Assembly: GCA_016930365.1 (NCBI GenBank)
Contig: JAFGGY010000177.1
Coordinates: forward strand, 1-36,876
DNA length: 36,876 bases
Reading direction: 5' to 3'
Source: Prolixibacteraceae bacterium
GTDB lineage: Bacteria; Bacteroidota; Bacteroidia; Bacteroidales; Prolixibacteraceae
Within the stretch, counting starts at the first letter, position 1, and each line of letters begins with the position of its first letter. This document shows positions 1-10,026 of this stretch, one piece after another. Made by a program: the position numbers and the translations under genes. The notes under the pieces were generated by a model. The model had not been told where the DNA came from. It saw only the letters and a list, made by a program, of their open reading frames with translations, and did not search any database.

Positions 1-39
1 AAATAATACCTATTTTTGAAAAAATCGCAGACCTAAAAA

Positions 40-88
40 GTGTCCGGATAAAACCGGAATGGGTGTCCAGATAAAACAGAATACGCAG
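40..88. repeat. Degenerate tandem repeat resembling an IS21-type terminus
   Basis: Two imperfect copies of a roughly 21-base unit lie head to tail: GTGTCCGGATAAAACCGGAAT at 40-60 and GTGTCCAGATAAAACAGAAT at 63-82, followed by ACGCA. Terminal repeats of IS21-family elements in Bacteroidota often look like this (TGTCCGG..AAACCGG units in tandem); that comparison is from memory. No transposase lies to the right, where frr begins, so this is either the outer end of an element mostly left of the window or a solo remnant. The rest of 1-139 shows no gene. Confidence 0.35.
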
Positions 89-139
89 CTGCTTTCGTCA
101 ATAGCCATGAAAACACAAACTTTATCAAAAAGAATAAAG

Positions 140-703
140 TTATACGGTTAATATTTCTTTCTCTTTGTCTGCCAATACCTCGTCGGCCTTTTTAGAATAT
201 TGATCGGTAATTTTTTGCACCTGGTCGAGGCCGTCTTTTTCGATGTCTTCCGACAAACCGTCCTTTTTAAGTCTTTTAAGTTGTTCGTTGGCGTCGCGCC
301 GTGCGTTGCGGATGCTTACTTTAGCCGATTCGCCTTCTTTGTGTACATCTTTAACCAGCGAACGCCGCCGTTCTTCGGTTAGCGGTGGAATAAAAATACG
401 GATAATTTCCCCGTTGTTGTCGGGGTTAAAACCCAGGTTGGCATTAATTATGGCTTTTTCGATGGGGGCAATCATGCCTTTTTCCCATGGTTGAACTACA
501 ATAGTTTTGGCATCGGGCGTGGTAATGCTCGATGTTTGTGCCAGTGGAGTCATGGTTCCGTAATAATCAACCATTACACTGTCGAGCATACGTGGCGATG
601 CTTTTCCAGCCCTTAGGTGGCTAAGCTCTTTTTCTAAATGTTCAATGGCTGCCTTCATTTGATCCGACGCCATTTCAATAATCATGTCAACTTCTTCGTT
701 CAT
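140..703 (-). CDS. frr: Ribosome recycling factor
   Basis: This 187-residue protein matches the ribosome recycling factor family over its full usual length (about 185). It acts in the cytoplasm with EF-G to split the post-termination ribosome. Visible family features are the N-terminal helix with LEKELSHLRAGKASPRMLD (about 24-42), the central beta domain with VDYYGTMTPLAQTSSI, the segment IFIPPLTEERRRSLVK (about 103-118), and the C-terminal helix with VSIRNARRDANEQLKRLKKD. The start at 703 is the only suitable ATG near a good promoter at 733-763. In many bacteria frr follows pyrH. Here the upstream neighbour is a divergent membrane protease gene, so frr appears to be transcribed alone. Confidence 0.97.
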   Translation of the reverse strand: MNEEVDMIIEMASDQMKAAIEHLEKELSHLRAGKASPRMLDSVMVDYYGTMTPLAQTSSITTPDAKTIVVQPWEKGMIAPIEKAIINANLGFNPDNNGEIIRIFIPPLTEERRRSLVKDVHKEGESAKVSIRNARRDANEQLKRLKKDGLSEDIEKDGLDQVQKITDQYSKKADEVLADKEKEILTV

Positions 704-732
704 ATATCCAGCGTGTTTTTTTCACATAATGA

Positions 733-763
733 CAAATTTAGAAAAAAAACGTACAGGAAGAAA
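733..763 (-). promoter_or_regulatory. Predicted promoter of frr
   Basis: On the minus strand, TTTC (763-760), a 19-base spacer and TAAATTTG (740-733) match the Bacteroidota pattern TTTG-N19-21-TAnnTTTG with one mismatch in the upstream box. The -7 box ends 30 bases before the frr ATG. Confidence 0.6.
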
Positions 764-807
764 TATTCGTTTTCTTTTTGTTTAAAAACATATTTCAGAA
801 TGTTTTC

Positions 808-815
808 TATTTTTG
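808..815 (+). promoter_or_regulatory. Possible -7 box for the CPBP protease gene
   Basis: TATTTTTG matches the TAnnTTTG consensus and lies 19 bases before the ATG at 835. The nearest TTTG (777-780) is 27 bases upstream, longer than the usual spacer, so only the -7 element is convincing. Confidence 0.4.
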
Positions 816-834
816 ACTTTTTAAATCGAAGAAT

Positions 835-1788
835 ATGAAAGGAATCTATCAACACACGCATCCGCTTTCGAAGTTGTTTTTTGTAGCCCTGGCAGCCTTG
901 GGGTGTTTATTGGTTTCGGTAATTATTGCAGCGCTAACGGCTATGCCTTTGTTTGGCCCTAATGTGCTTGAAACAATGATGGGAGCCGGTGTTTCGTTCG
1001 ACGAGTCGAATATTCCGCTACTCAAATACCTGCAGCTGTGGCAGTCGATTGGATTATTTATTATACCGGCCTTGCTTTTGGCTTTCGTGTTTAGTACTTC
1101 GGTGTGGAATTATTTAAAGATGAATAAGCGAATATCGATGGGTAGTACCGTTTTGGCTGGTTTTATTGTGTTGCTTTCGGGACCGCTTATTAGTTATGTT
1201 GGAATTTTAAATGCCGAAATGGATTTGCCACAATGGCTTTCAGGGCTTGAGCAGTGGATGCGACAGAGTGAAGATCAGGCGGGTACGCTTACAAAAATGT
1301 TTGTTAAAGCCGATTCAATTGGTATTTTGTTGTATAATGTTTTTCTCATTGCTTTAATCCCGGCTATTGGCGAAGAGTTTTTGTTTCGTGGAGTTGTTCA
1401 GCGAATTTTTCTCGACTGGACCAAGAATAAGCACATAGCTATTTGGATTTCGGCTATTTTGTTTAGTGCCTTACATTTGCAGTTTTACGGGTTTATACCT
1501 CGGGCTTTGCTTGGGGCAATTTTTGGATATTTGTTTGTGTGGAGTGGGAGTATTTGGTTACCAGTTATTGCTCATTTTGTGAACAATACCTTAGCAGTTG
1601 TTGCTTATTATTTATATGGTGTCGGAACTTTAAAAACCGATCCCGAAAAGCTTGGCGCTGATATGCAAAATGCGTGGATTGCTGCCCTGCTTAGTCTTAT
1701 TGCCGTTGTATCGTTGATGGCTTATTTTTATCGCATTGAACGAAGGAAGGTCGGCAATGAACGCTCAAAAGTTGAACTCGGGTTGTAG
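835..1788 (+). CDS. CPBP (Abi/CAAX-type) intramembrane metalloprotease
   Basis: This 317-residue polytopic membrane protein has hydrophobic segments near 15-38, 70-88, 105-125, 163-178, 200-215, 225-250 and 280-297. It carries the CPBP glutamic-protease motifs: EEFLFRG at about 180-186 (EExxxR), a histidine at about 214 in FSALHLQF, and HFVNN at about 247-251 (HxxxN). Characterised members are prenyl-protein endopeptidases or bacteriocin-immunity and regulatory proteases; the substrate here cannot be read from sequence. The gene is divergent from frr and its 3' end overlaps the convergent gene below by 24 bases. Family assignment is firm, specific role unknown. Confidence 0.88.
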   Translation: MKGIYQHTHPLSKLFFVALAALGCLLVSVIIAALTAMPLFGPNVLETMMGAGVSFDESNIPLLKYLQLWQSIGLFIIPALLLAFVFSTSVWNYLKMNKRISMGSTVLAGFIVLLSGPLISYVGILNAEMDLPQWLSGLEQWMRQSEDQAGTLTKMFVKADSIGILLYNVFLIALIPAIGEEFLFRGVVQRIFLDWTKNKHIAIWISAILFSALHLQFYGFIPRALLGAIFGYLFVWSGSIWLPVIAHFVNNTLAVVAYYLYGVGTLKTDPEKLGADMQNAWIAALLSLIAVVSLMAYFYRIERRKVGNERSKVELGL

Positions 1789-2496
1789 TTTTCGCGCTTC
1801 AATTTTTTTCATTTCAGATTTCCGATATACGTAAACAATGCCGTAAGTGGTACTTTTTTCGCGTTTTTGCAAATCGGGTAAAGCACTAAAATACTCTTCT
1901 ATCTCATTCCAAATGGCTTGAATGAGTTTGTCAACATCGCTTCTGAGTTGATTTACCTGGCTCGAACTGCGTTCGGTGGTGCTTTGAAGGGTTTTCTGAA
2001 AGTGGTAAACGTCGAGATATTTTTCGTAGTTTACCCGAACCAGGGCAATAGATGGATTATATATCGGACTTCCTCCATGTTGAATACGCTTTTGGTCTCC
2101 ATCGATAATTTTCTTACCCCAGTCAATCAATTCTTTTTCTGCATTTAGTGGTGGCAGGGTGTTGCCAAAATCGCACAATCCGTAAAACTCGCGTATTTCG
2201 GGTTTCAGTTCGCCACGTGCAATGGCCATGTTTATAACCTGTATGAAATGAGAAACATATATTCGGGCTTTGCGCTGAAGATCAAGGTATTTTTTGTTTT
2301 TTTCAACCTGATTGTTTTTTGCTGCATCGAAGTTGGTAATTGCCTGATGAAACCGTGGTAGTATCGTTTTGAGGCTGGTAAGTGAGGCTTCGGATATCGG
2401 ATGTATTCCAGATGTGTTGTTTTTTGTGTGCTCGTGGCATTTCACAAGTGCACGCAAACGTGCTTTATCGGTTGTTGGTAAACGTCGGTATGGCAT
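1765..2496 (-). CDS. Hypothetical protein, 243 residues, no recognised domain
   Basis: I do not recognise a family. The protein is soluble, basic at the N-terminus (MPYRRLPTTDKARLRALVKC) and mostly helical by composition, with segments rich in K, Q, E and R. It has no signal peptide or membrane segment. A polar helical stretch (about 45-80) and another (about 165-200, rich in S, Q, D and L) could form a helical bundle or coiled coil. The TTYGIVYVYRKSEMKKIEARK region near the C-terminus looks like a beta hairpin. A promoter-like TTG-N20-TACTTTCG lies just upstream, which supports expression and the 2496 start. The stop lies inside the 3' end of the convergent protease gene. Confidence 0.75.
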   Translation of the reverse strand: MPYRRLPTTDKARLRALVKCHEHTKNNTSGIHPISEASLTSLKTILPRFHQAITNFDAAKNNQVEKNKKYLDLQRKARIYVSHFIQVINMAIARGELKPEIREFYGLCDFGNTLPPLNAEKELIDWGKKIIDGDQKRIQHGGSPIYNPSIALVRVNYEKYLDVYHFQKTLQSTTERSSSQVNQLRSDVDKLIQAIWNEIEEYFSALPDLQKREKSTTYGIVYVYRKSEMKKIEARKLQPEFNF

Positions 2497-2512
2497 GGCA
2501 ATTGTTTTGCTG

Positions 2513-2543
2513 CGAAAGTAATTGCTTTTTCAGCTTTTGTCAA
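2513..2543 (-). promoter_or_regulatory. Predicted promoter of the 243-residue hypothetical gene
   Basis: The minus strand reads TTG (2543-2541, within TTGAC), a 20-base spacer, then TACTTTCG (2520-2513), 16 bases before the ATG. The same TACTTTCG box with a 20-base spacer occurs upstream of the MMPL gene at 9917-9948, one mismatch from TAnnTTTG. Confidence 0.5.
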
Positions 2544-2599
2544 CCCTTCGCCGTTGTATTTATTAAGATTTTATCAACAGCTAAATGTTGAATATTAAA

Positions 2600-2635
2600 A
2601 AAGCCTTGTCGGTATTTTTGCTTCGACAAGGCTTT
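2600..2635 (-). terminator. Intrinsic terminator after the small exported protein gene
   Basis: A perfect 12-base stem, AAAGCCTTGTCG (2600-2611) and CGACAAGGCTTT (2624-2635), encloses a 12-base loop. Read on the minus strand the stem is followed by a T run (complement of the A run ending at 2602), as expected for termination of the gene whose stop is at 2681. Confidence 0.8.
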
Positions 2636-2680
2636 AAACGGTTTTCGTTTTTCTCTTTCTGTTTGTAATCTATCATCGTA

Positions 2681-3283
2681 TTATTTGCTAAAGCTGTAGC
2701 TGTATGATTTTTCATTTGAGCCGAAACTTGCCATGTAATTACCGGTTTCAAGTTGCTTTAAGTCAAATCCGGCATTTATGCTAAAATCTTTACCAAGTTC
2801 TGTTTTAAATATTTCACCTTCTTCGTTAAAAATTGTCAGGTAAGCATTGCTTAACGAATGGTTCAGGTACGATAATTTCAGCATATTGTCCTCAACTTTA
2901 AAAAACGGAGTGGTTGAAATAGCTTCTTTTACAACTTCGATGTTGTTGTTTGCTACTTTAAATAAAACTTCATTTTCACCAAAGCTGTTTTTAACTTTTA
3001 AACGATATTCGCCATCTTCGAGGTTTTTGAAATCGAAAATTTTTGAATAAACTTTGTCGTTGATGAGGCCTTCTTCATAATAAACAACCGATCCCTCTAA
3101 GTCTTCAATTGAAACTTCCGAATTAATATTATCGGTGTTGATTACAACTACTGCACGCTCTGTTGAATGTGGTAACATTTTTACGTTAGGACTCTCACCG
3201 GCAGTTGCTTTTGCAGCAATAAGTGCAACTAAAACAACAGCTACTGTTACTTTTGTTGCTAAATAAGCTAATTTTACTTTCAT
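2681..3283 (-). CDS. Small exported protein with two related beta-type repeats
   Basis: I choose the ATG at 3283, giving 200 residues. An upstream in-frame ATG at 3337 would add 18 residues in front of the signal peptide, but it lies inside a promoter-like element (TATGTTTG, 3342-3335). The chosen start yields a clear signal peptide: MKVK, then a hydrophobic stretch, ending near AAKATA. The mature part holds two similar units, each ending in a matching segment: FDFKNLEDGEYRLKV (about 82-96) and FDLKQLETGNYMASF (about 172-186). The alternating strand pattern (VSIEDLEGSVVYYE, LTIFNEEGEIFKTE) resembles short secreted beta-sandwich proteins of Bacteroidota such as DUF3244 or sorting-tail-like domains. 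No enzyme motif is visible and the function is unknown. Confidence 0.8.
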   Translation of the reverse strand: MKVKLAYLATKVTVAVVLVALIAAKATAGESPNVKMLPHSTERAVVVINTDNINSEVSIEDLEGSVVYYEEGLINDKVYSKIFDFKNLEDGEYRLKVKNSFGENEVLFKVANNNIEVVKEAISTTPFFKVEDNMLKLSYLNHSLSNAYLTIFNEEGEIFKTELGKDFSINAGFDLKQLETGNYMASFGSNEKSYSYSFSK

Positions 3284-3334
3284 TTTTCTGATCTTTAAAA
3301 ATTTAACTAAACATCTATCTAAACTTTGATGGAG

Positions 3335-3350
3335 CAAACATAGTATGTTT
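3335..3350 (-). promoter_or_regulatory. -7 box overlapping a perfect palindrome
   Basis: CAAACATA at 3335-3342 reads TATGTTTG on the minus strand, a perfect TAnnTTTG box about 50 bases before the ATG at 3283. It is embedded in the 15-base perfect inverted repeat AAACATA-G-TATGTTT (3336-3350). The repeat could be an operator, or it could simply present a weaker second box on the plus strand. Confidence 0.5.
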
Positions 3351-3529
3351 TACAACATTGTGCTGTAGAACATGTTTTAAGTATTTGTTAATTGTTTGAA
3401 AAATAGGTATAAGAGTGCCTTTTGTGGTTTTTTAGCCATATAAGTATCAGGAATACAGCGATATAATAAATTTCATCCAATGTGAAGAAATCTTTAATTT
3501 AGAATAAATAAAAATAAAATCTTTAAGGA

Positions 3530-4699
3530 ATGCAATACAATTTTGATGAAATCGTTGAGCGTGAAGGCTCGAATTGCCAGAAATACGATAACCGTAAGTT
3601 GATATTTGGGACGGATGATGTTTTGCCTATGTGGGTGGCCGATGCCGATTTTAAAACGCCTCCTTTTATTGTCGATGCGGTAAAGCAACGAGCCGCACAC
3701 GAAGTATATGGCTATCCGCTGCGGCCCGATTCATTTTACAATTCGATTATAAACTGGCAACAACGCAGACATAGTTGGGCTATTGAACGAAACTGGATTG
3801 AATATAGCTCGAATGTGGTAGTTGGACTCGCTTCGGTGGTACTATCGATGACCAAACCGGGCGATAAAATTGTTGTTCAGCCACCGGTGTATTTTCCTTT
3901 TTTTCATGTTGTCGAAGGCAATAAACGCTTAATGGTTAGTAACCCGCTAATAAACGAAAAGGGACGCTACCGGATAGATTTTGATGATTTGCAGACGAAA
4001 ATTGATGCAGATACTAAAATGCTCATCCTTTGCAATCCACATAACCCGGGTGGAATGGTGTGGACTGAAAACGAATTGAGAAAACTGGGCGAAATATGTG
4101 CGAAGCACAATGTGCTGGTTGTGTCCGACGAAATTCATTCCGACTTGGTTTTTGGTGGTCATAAGCACATTCCGTTTGCATCGTTGGGCGATGCGTTTGC
4201 TCAAAACAGCGTAACCCTCATGTCGGCCAGCAAAACATTCAATATTGCCGGTTTATCGTCGGCTTACCTGGTAATGCCGAATAAAGAATGGCGTTCGAAA
4301 TACCAGCGCTTCATGGAGGCTACGCATTTGTCGTCGGGTAACTTTTTTGGTGTGGTTGCAACCGAAGCCGCCTACACGCATGGCGACGAGTGGCTCGGGC
4401 AGCTTTTGAGTTATCTCGAAGGCAATCTCGATTTTTTGATGAAATACTTCGCCAAAAATCTTCCGAAAGTGCGTGTAATGAAGCCCGAGGGCACGTATTT
4501 GCCATGGTTGGATGTATCGGCATTACGCGTAGATGCCGATACTGCGTATAAGCTTTTAATTGAAGCCGGTGTTGGTCTAACTCCGGGAAAAATGTTTGGC
4601 ATCGGTGGCGAAAACTTTATTCGTTTGAATATGGCCTGCCCGCGAAGTGTGCTGGCCGAAGGGTTAAGTCGAATAAAAAAAGCACTGGCTGATTATTAG
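3530..4699 (+). CDS. PatB/MalY-family C-S lyase (PLP-dependent, aminotransferase class I/II fold)
   Basis: The 389-residue length and sequence fit the PatB/MalY group of fold-type I PLP enzymes. These cleave C-S bonds in cystathionine or cysteine conjugates and typically release homocysteine or thiols plus pyruvate and ammonia. Visible marks are the N-terminal DVLPMWVADADFKTPPFI (about 29-46), the cofactor aspartate in VSDEIHSDL (D200), and the PLP lysine in SASKTFNIAGL (K235). The C-terminal part has EGTYLPWLD and an arginine in FIRLNMACPR, likely the carboxylate contact. The gene stands alone on the plus strand and converges on atpC with a 20-base gap. A link to the homocysteine operon at 11983-14328 is plausible but only inferred; other aminotransferase activities cannot be excluded. 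Confidence 0.88.
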   Translation: MQYNFDEIVEREGSNCQKYDNRKLIFGTDDVLPMWVADADFKTPPFIVDAVKQRAAHEVYGYPLRPDSFYNSIINWQQRRHSWAIERNWIEYSSNVVVGLASVVLSMTKPGDKIVVQPPVYFPFFHVVEGNKRLMVSNPLINEKGRYRIDFDDLQTKIDADTKMLILCNPHNPGGMVWTENELRKLGEICAKHNVLVVSDEIHSDLVFGGHKHIPFASLGDAFAQNSVTLMSASKTFNIAGLSSAYLVMPNKEWRSKYQRFMEATHLSSGNFFGVVATEAAYTHGDEWLGQLLSYLEGNLDFLMKYFAKNLPKVRVMKPEGTYLPWLDVSALRVDADTAYKLLIEAGVGLTPGKMFGIGGENFIRLNMACPRSVLAEGLSRIKKALADY

Positions 4700-4719
4700 T
4701 TGCGTGTGGAGTGCCGGGG

Positions 4720-4977
4720 TCAGGCATTTTGCATTTTGCCCGACTGTATCAGCACCGCAATTTTATTGTCGCGGCATTCGGCCACGCCTCCTTCAATTTC
4801 GAAATAATACGTTTTGTTGCTGTTGTCGATAACTTTTATCGTTCCTTTTTTGAGCGTCGAGATAATGGGGGCGTGGTTTTGCAGTATGGCAAACGAACCT
4901 TTAGTGCCGGGTAGCTTAACCGTGAAAATTTTTCCGGAAAATAATTTCTTATCGGGTGTGATTATATCCAGTTCCAT
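4720..4977 (-). CDS. atpC: ATP synthase F1 epsilon subunit, short form
   Basis: This 85-residue protein matches the N-terminal beta-barrel of the F1 epsilon subunit (MELDIITPDKKLFSGKIFTVKLPGTKGSFAILQNHAPIIS, in full over residues 1-40). It lacks the C-terminal two-helix inhibitory domain of the roughly 135-residue E. coli protein, which is usual in Bacteroidota. The subunit belongs to the central rotor stalk at the inner face of the cytoplasmic membrane. It lies 12 bases downstream of atpD and is the last gene of the minus-strand run. Without the C-terminal helices, the classic epsilon-mediated inhibition of ATP hydrolysis should not operate; that is an inference. Confidence 0.95.
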   Translation of the reverse strand: MELDIITPDKKLFSGKIFTVKLPGTKGSFAILQNHAPIISTLKKGTIKVIDNSNKTYYFEIEGGVAECRDNKIAVLIQSGKMQNA

Positions 4978-4989
4978 GGAGATTGATTT

Positions 4990-7470
<2,481 letters not shown>

Positions 7471-7484
<14 letters not shown>

Positions 7485-9894
7485 CGGCTGTATCTTTTTC
7501 CTTCTTTTCTACCGTTGATTGTTCTATCTCCAGCTCGTCAAGGTCAATATCTTCTTCTTCATTATAAATCTGAAGCATAGGTTCGTGAAAGGCTTTGGTT
7601 GTAATTATACGTTCGAGGCCTATCAACAACGATGGCAGTACCACCAGGTTCGATATTAATGCAACAAGCAAAGTAATGGTTACTAAGATACCAAGAGATT
7701 GCGTACCACCAAATTTTGAAATGGAAAAAATGCCAAATCCGAAAAGCAATACCGTTGAGGTATAGAGCATGCTTACGCCGGTTTCTTTTAATGCCCTGAA
7801 AACCGATTTACTGATATTCCAGTTTGTGAGGTTGAGTTCTTGTCGGTATTTGGCTAAAAAGTGAATGGTGTTGTCAACCGATATTCCAAAAGCAATACTA
7901 AAAACGAGTATGGTAGAGGCTTTGATTGTTATGCCGGTGAAACCCATAATTGCAGCGGTTGTTAGTAGAGGGATGATATTGGGAATAAGCGACATAAGAA
8001 CCATTCGGCTGGAGTTAAACATGAAGGCCATGAAAATTGAAATGAGTAAAATAGCCAAAGTCAGGCTTCGGAGAAGATTGCTTACCAGGTACTGGTTGCC
8101 TTTAAACGAAGTTACCATCGAACCGGTTACCATTACATCGTATTGGTCGGATGGAAAAATACGAGCCATTTCTTGATGTATCCTATGATAAAGCGAATCC
8201 ATTCTCTTTGTGCCAATGTCTTTTACCCTGAAACTCATACGAGCCACTTGCATTGTGCTATCGATAAACGATTCAGCAATATTGAAATTATTATCTCCAT
8301 TTTGGGCATACGAAAGGATGAAATTTCGCTCGGTGGAACTGGGTAGCGAATAAAACTTTTCGTTTCCGTTATAAAAGGCCTGTTTGGCCATTTTTACAAT
8401 GTTAACATACGATAAAGATGACGAAAGTTCGGGAAAGCTACCCAGAGTTTTGTCAATACTCTCAATTTTTTTCAAAGTGGAGGCATTAATAATACCGTTG
8501 GGTTTTTTGGTGTCGATTACAATTTCGAGCGGCATAATACCATCAAAATTTTTTTCAAAATATTTAACATCAACTGCAATGGGCGATTTTGAAGGAATAT
8601 CGTCGAGCAAATACCCGGTGCTGTGTATAAGCGAGATGCCAAAAATACTAACGGCCACAAGTATTGTTACCATCACATAAACTGTTTTCCGATAATTTTG
8701 CGACACATAAATAAGCTTGTTTATTACCCTGCCCAGCGTTTTTCGTTCAAGATGTTCGATATGACGCGATTGTGGCGGTGGGTAAAAACTGAAAATTGTG
8801 GGAATCATTATAATGGAAAGCACAAAGAGAAACAGAATATTTATTGATGCAATAATGCCAAATTCTCTTAATATTGAACTGTTGGTTGTAATGAAGGTGG
8901 CAAAGCCCATGGCCGTGGTGAGATTAGTGAGAAATATGGCGTTGCCTATTTTCATAATCACCCTTTTAAGTGCTTTTATTTGGTTTTGATGAATGCGATA
9001 TTCGTAGTGATATTTATTTAAAATGTATATGCTATTTGGAATGCCGATTACGATTAGCAAGGGTGGAATCATACCGGTGAGAACGGTTATTTCGTAGCCT
9101 AAAAGAACCATGCTGCCCATGGCCGTTGCTACCCCCGAAAGAACGACCAGCGCAGGGAAAATCATGGCTTTAAACGATTTGAAAAACAAGAACAGGATTA
9201 ACAGACAAATAACCAGGGCCAGTACTGTAAACATGTAAATCTCGTGCTTAATCAGCATCGCGTTTTTCACGTTAATGTACGGTAGCCCCGAGTAGCGTAT
9301 CTTGTTTTGAGTGTCGTTTTCGTATTCGCTGCACCGATGTCGTATTTGTTCAACCAAATCTTCGCGTTCTTTGGTAGCCATACGGTCTTTGTTCATGGTT
9401 AGTATGGCCAGATAGGTATGAATGCTGTCGTTGTATAGGTATCCACGATAAAGTGGCATCGATTCAAAAACCTGGCGCAGACTGTCGAGTTCGCTTTGCG
9501 ATTGTACCGGATGGTCGAATATTTGTTTTATGTTGAATTGTTTCTTGTCGGTATCTTTAACCAGTTGGTAACTGTTGGATACCGAAAGCATGTTTTCGAC
9601 AGCGCTGATGGATGATAGCTCGTTGCAGAGTTGTACCCAGCGATTAAAATGCTCCAGGTTGTAAAAGTCCTCATCTTCAACTCCAAGTATGATAAAATTC
9701 CCCTCTTCGCCAAACTGTTTTTTGAAGTTTTTGAAGTCAATCATCGCCGAGTCCTTCTCGGGGAGCATTTGTGTATAGGTGTACGACATTTCAATTTTCA
9801 GGCCGGTGTAGCCCATGAAAATTGTAAATAGTACCGTAACAATAAGAAGAAATACTCTATATCTTAAGATGAAACTTGATAATCTCTGCCACAT
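7471..9894 (-). CDS. MMPL/RND-superfamily exporter (HAE3-like), two sterol-sensing-type membrane domains
   Basis: The 807-residue protein has the duplicated RND layout. It starts with a first membrane helix (about 13-31) and a periplasmic loop (about 35-215), followed by a five-helix block (about 218-370). It then has another lone helix (about 403-424), a second loop (425-620) and a second five-helix block (about 625-775). An acidic cytoplasmic tail rich in E, D and K ends the protein. GIPNSIYILNKYHYE and GISVDNTIHFLAKYR are the corresponding helix-4 segments of each half, with the D/N positions used for proton coupling in this family. Relatives export hydrophobic substrates such as lipids or hopanoids. 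Overlap with the polyprenyl synthase gene suggests, but does not prove, an isoprenoid-linked substrate. It heads the minus-strand run and has its own promoter-like sequence. Confidence 0.9.
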
Positions 9895-9916
9895 TTCCCG
9901 TCTGAATTAAACTTGG

Positions 9917-9948
9917 CGAAAGTACGATTATTCAACGATTTTAGCAAA
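9917..9948 (-). promoter_or_regulatory. Predicted promoter of the MMPL-isoprenoid-atpDC run
   Basis: The minus strand reads TTTG (9948-9945), 20 bases, TACTTTCG (9924-9917). Box spacing is ideal and the -7 box has one mismatch to TAnnTTTG. It ends 22 bases before the ATG at 9894, so any leader is very short. Confidence 0.6.
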
Positions 9949-9976
9949 GCGAAAATAAAAAGTCCATTCCGAACCA

Positions 9977-10005
9977 TTTGAGTGTTGTTCAGAATATTAA
10001 ATTTG
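9977..10005 (+). promoter_or_regulatory. Predicted promoter of the Na/phosphate cotransporter gene
   Basis: TTTG (9977-9980), a 17-base spacer and TAAATTTG (9998-10005) stand 21 bases before the ATG at 10027. It overlaps the divergent intergenic space used by the MMPL gene, so the two directions could compete. Confidence 0.55.
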
Positions 10006-10026
10006 TGGACATAATTTCGTTGACCT

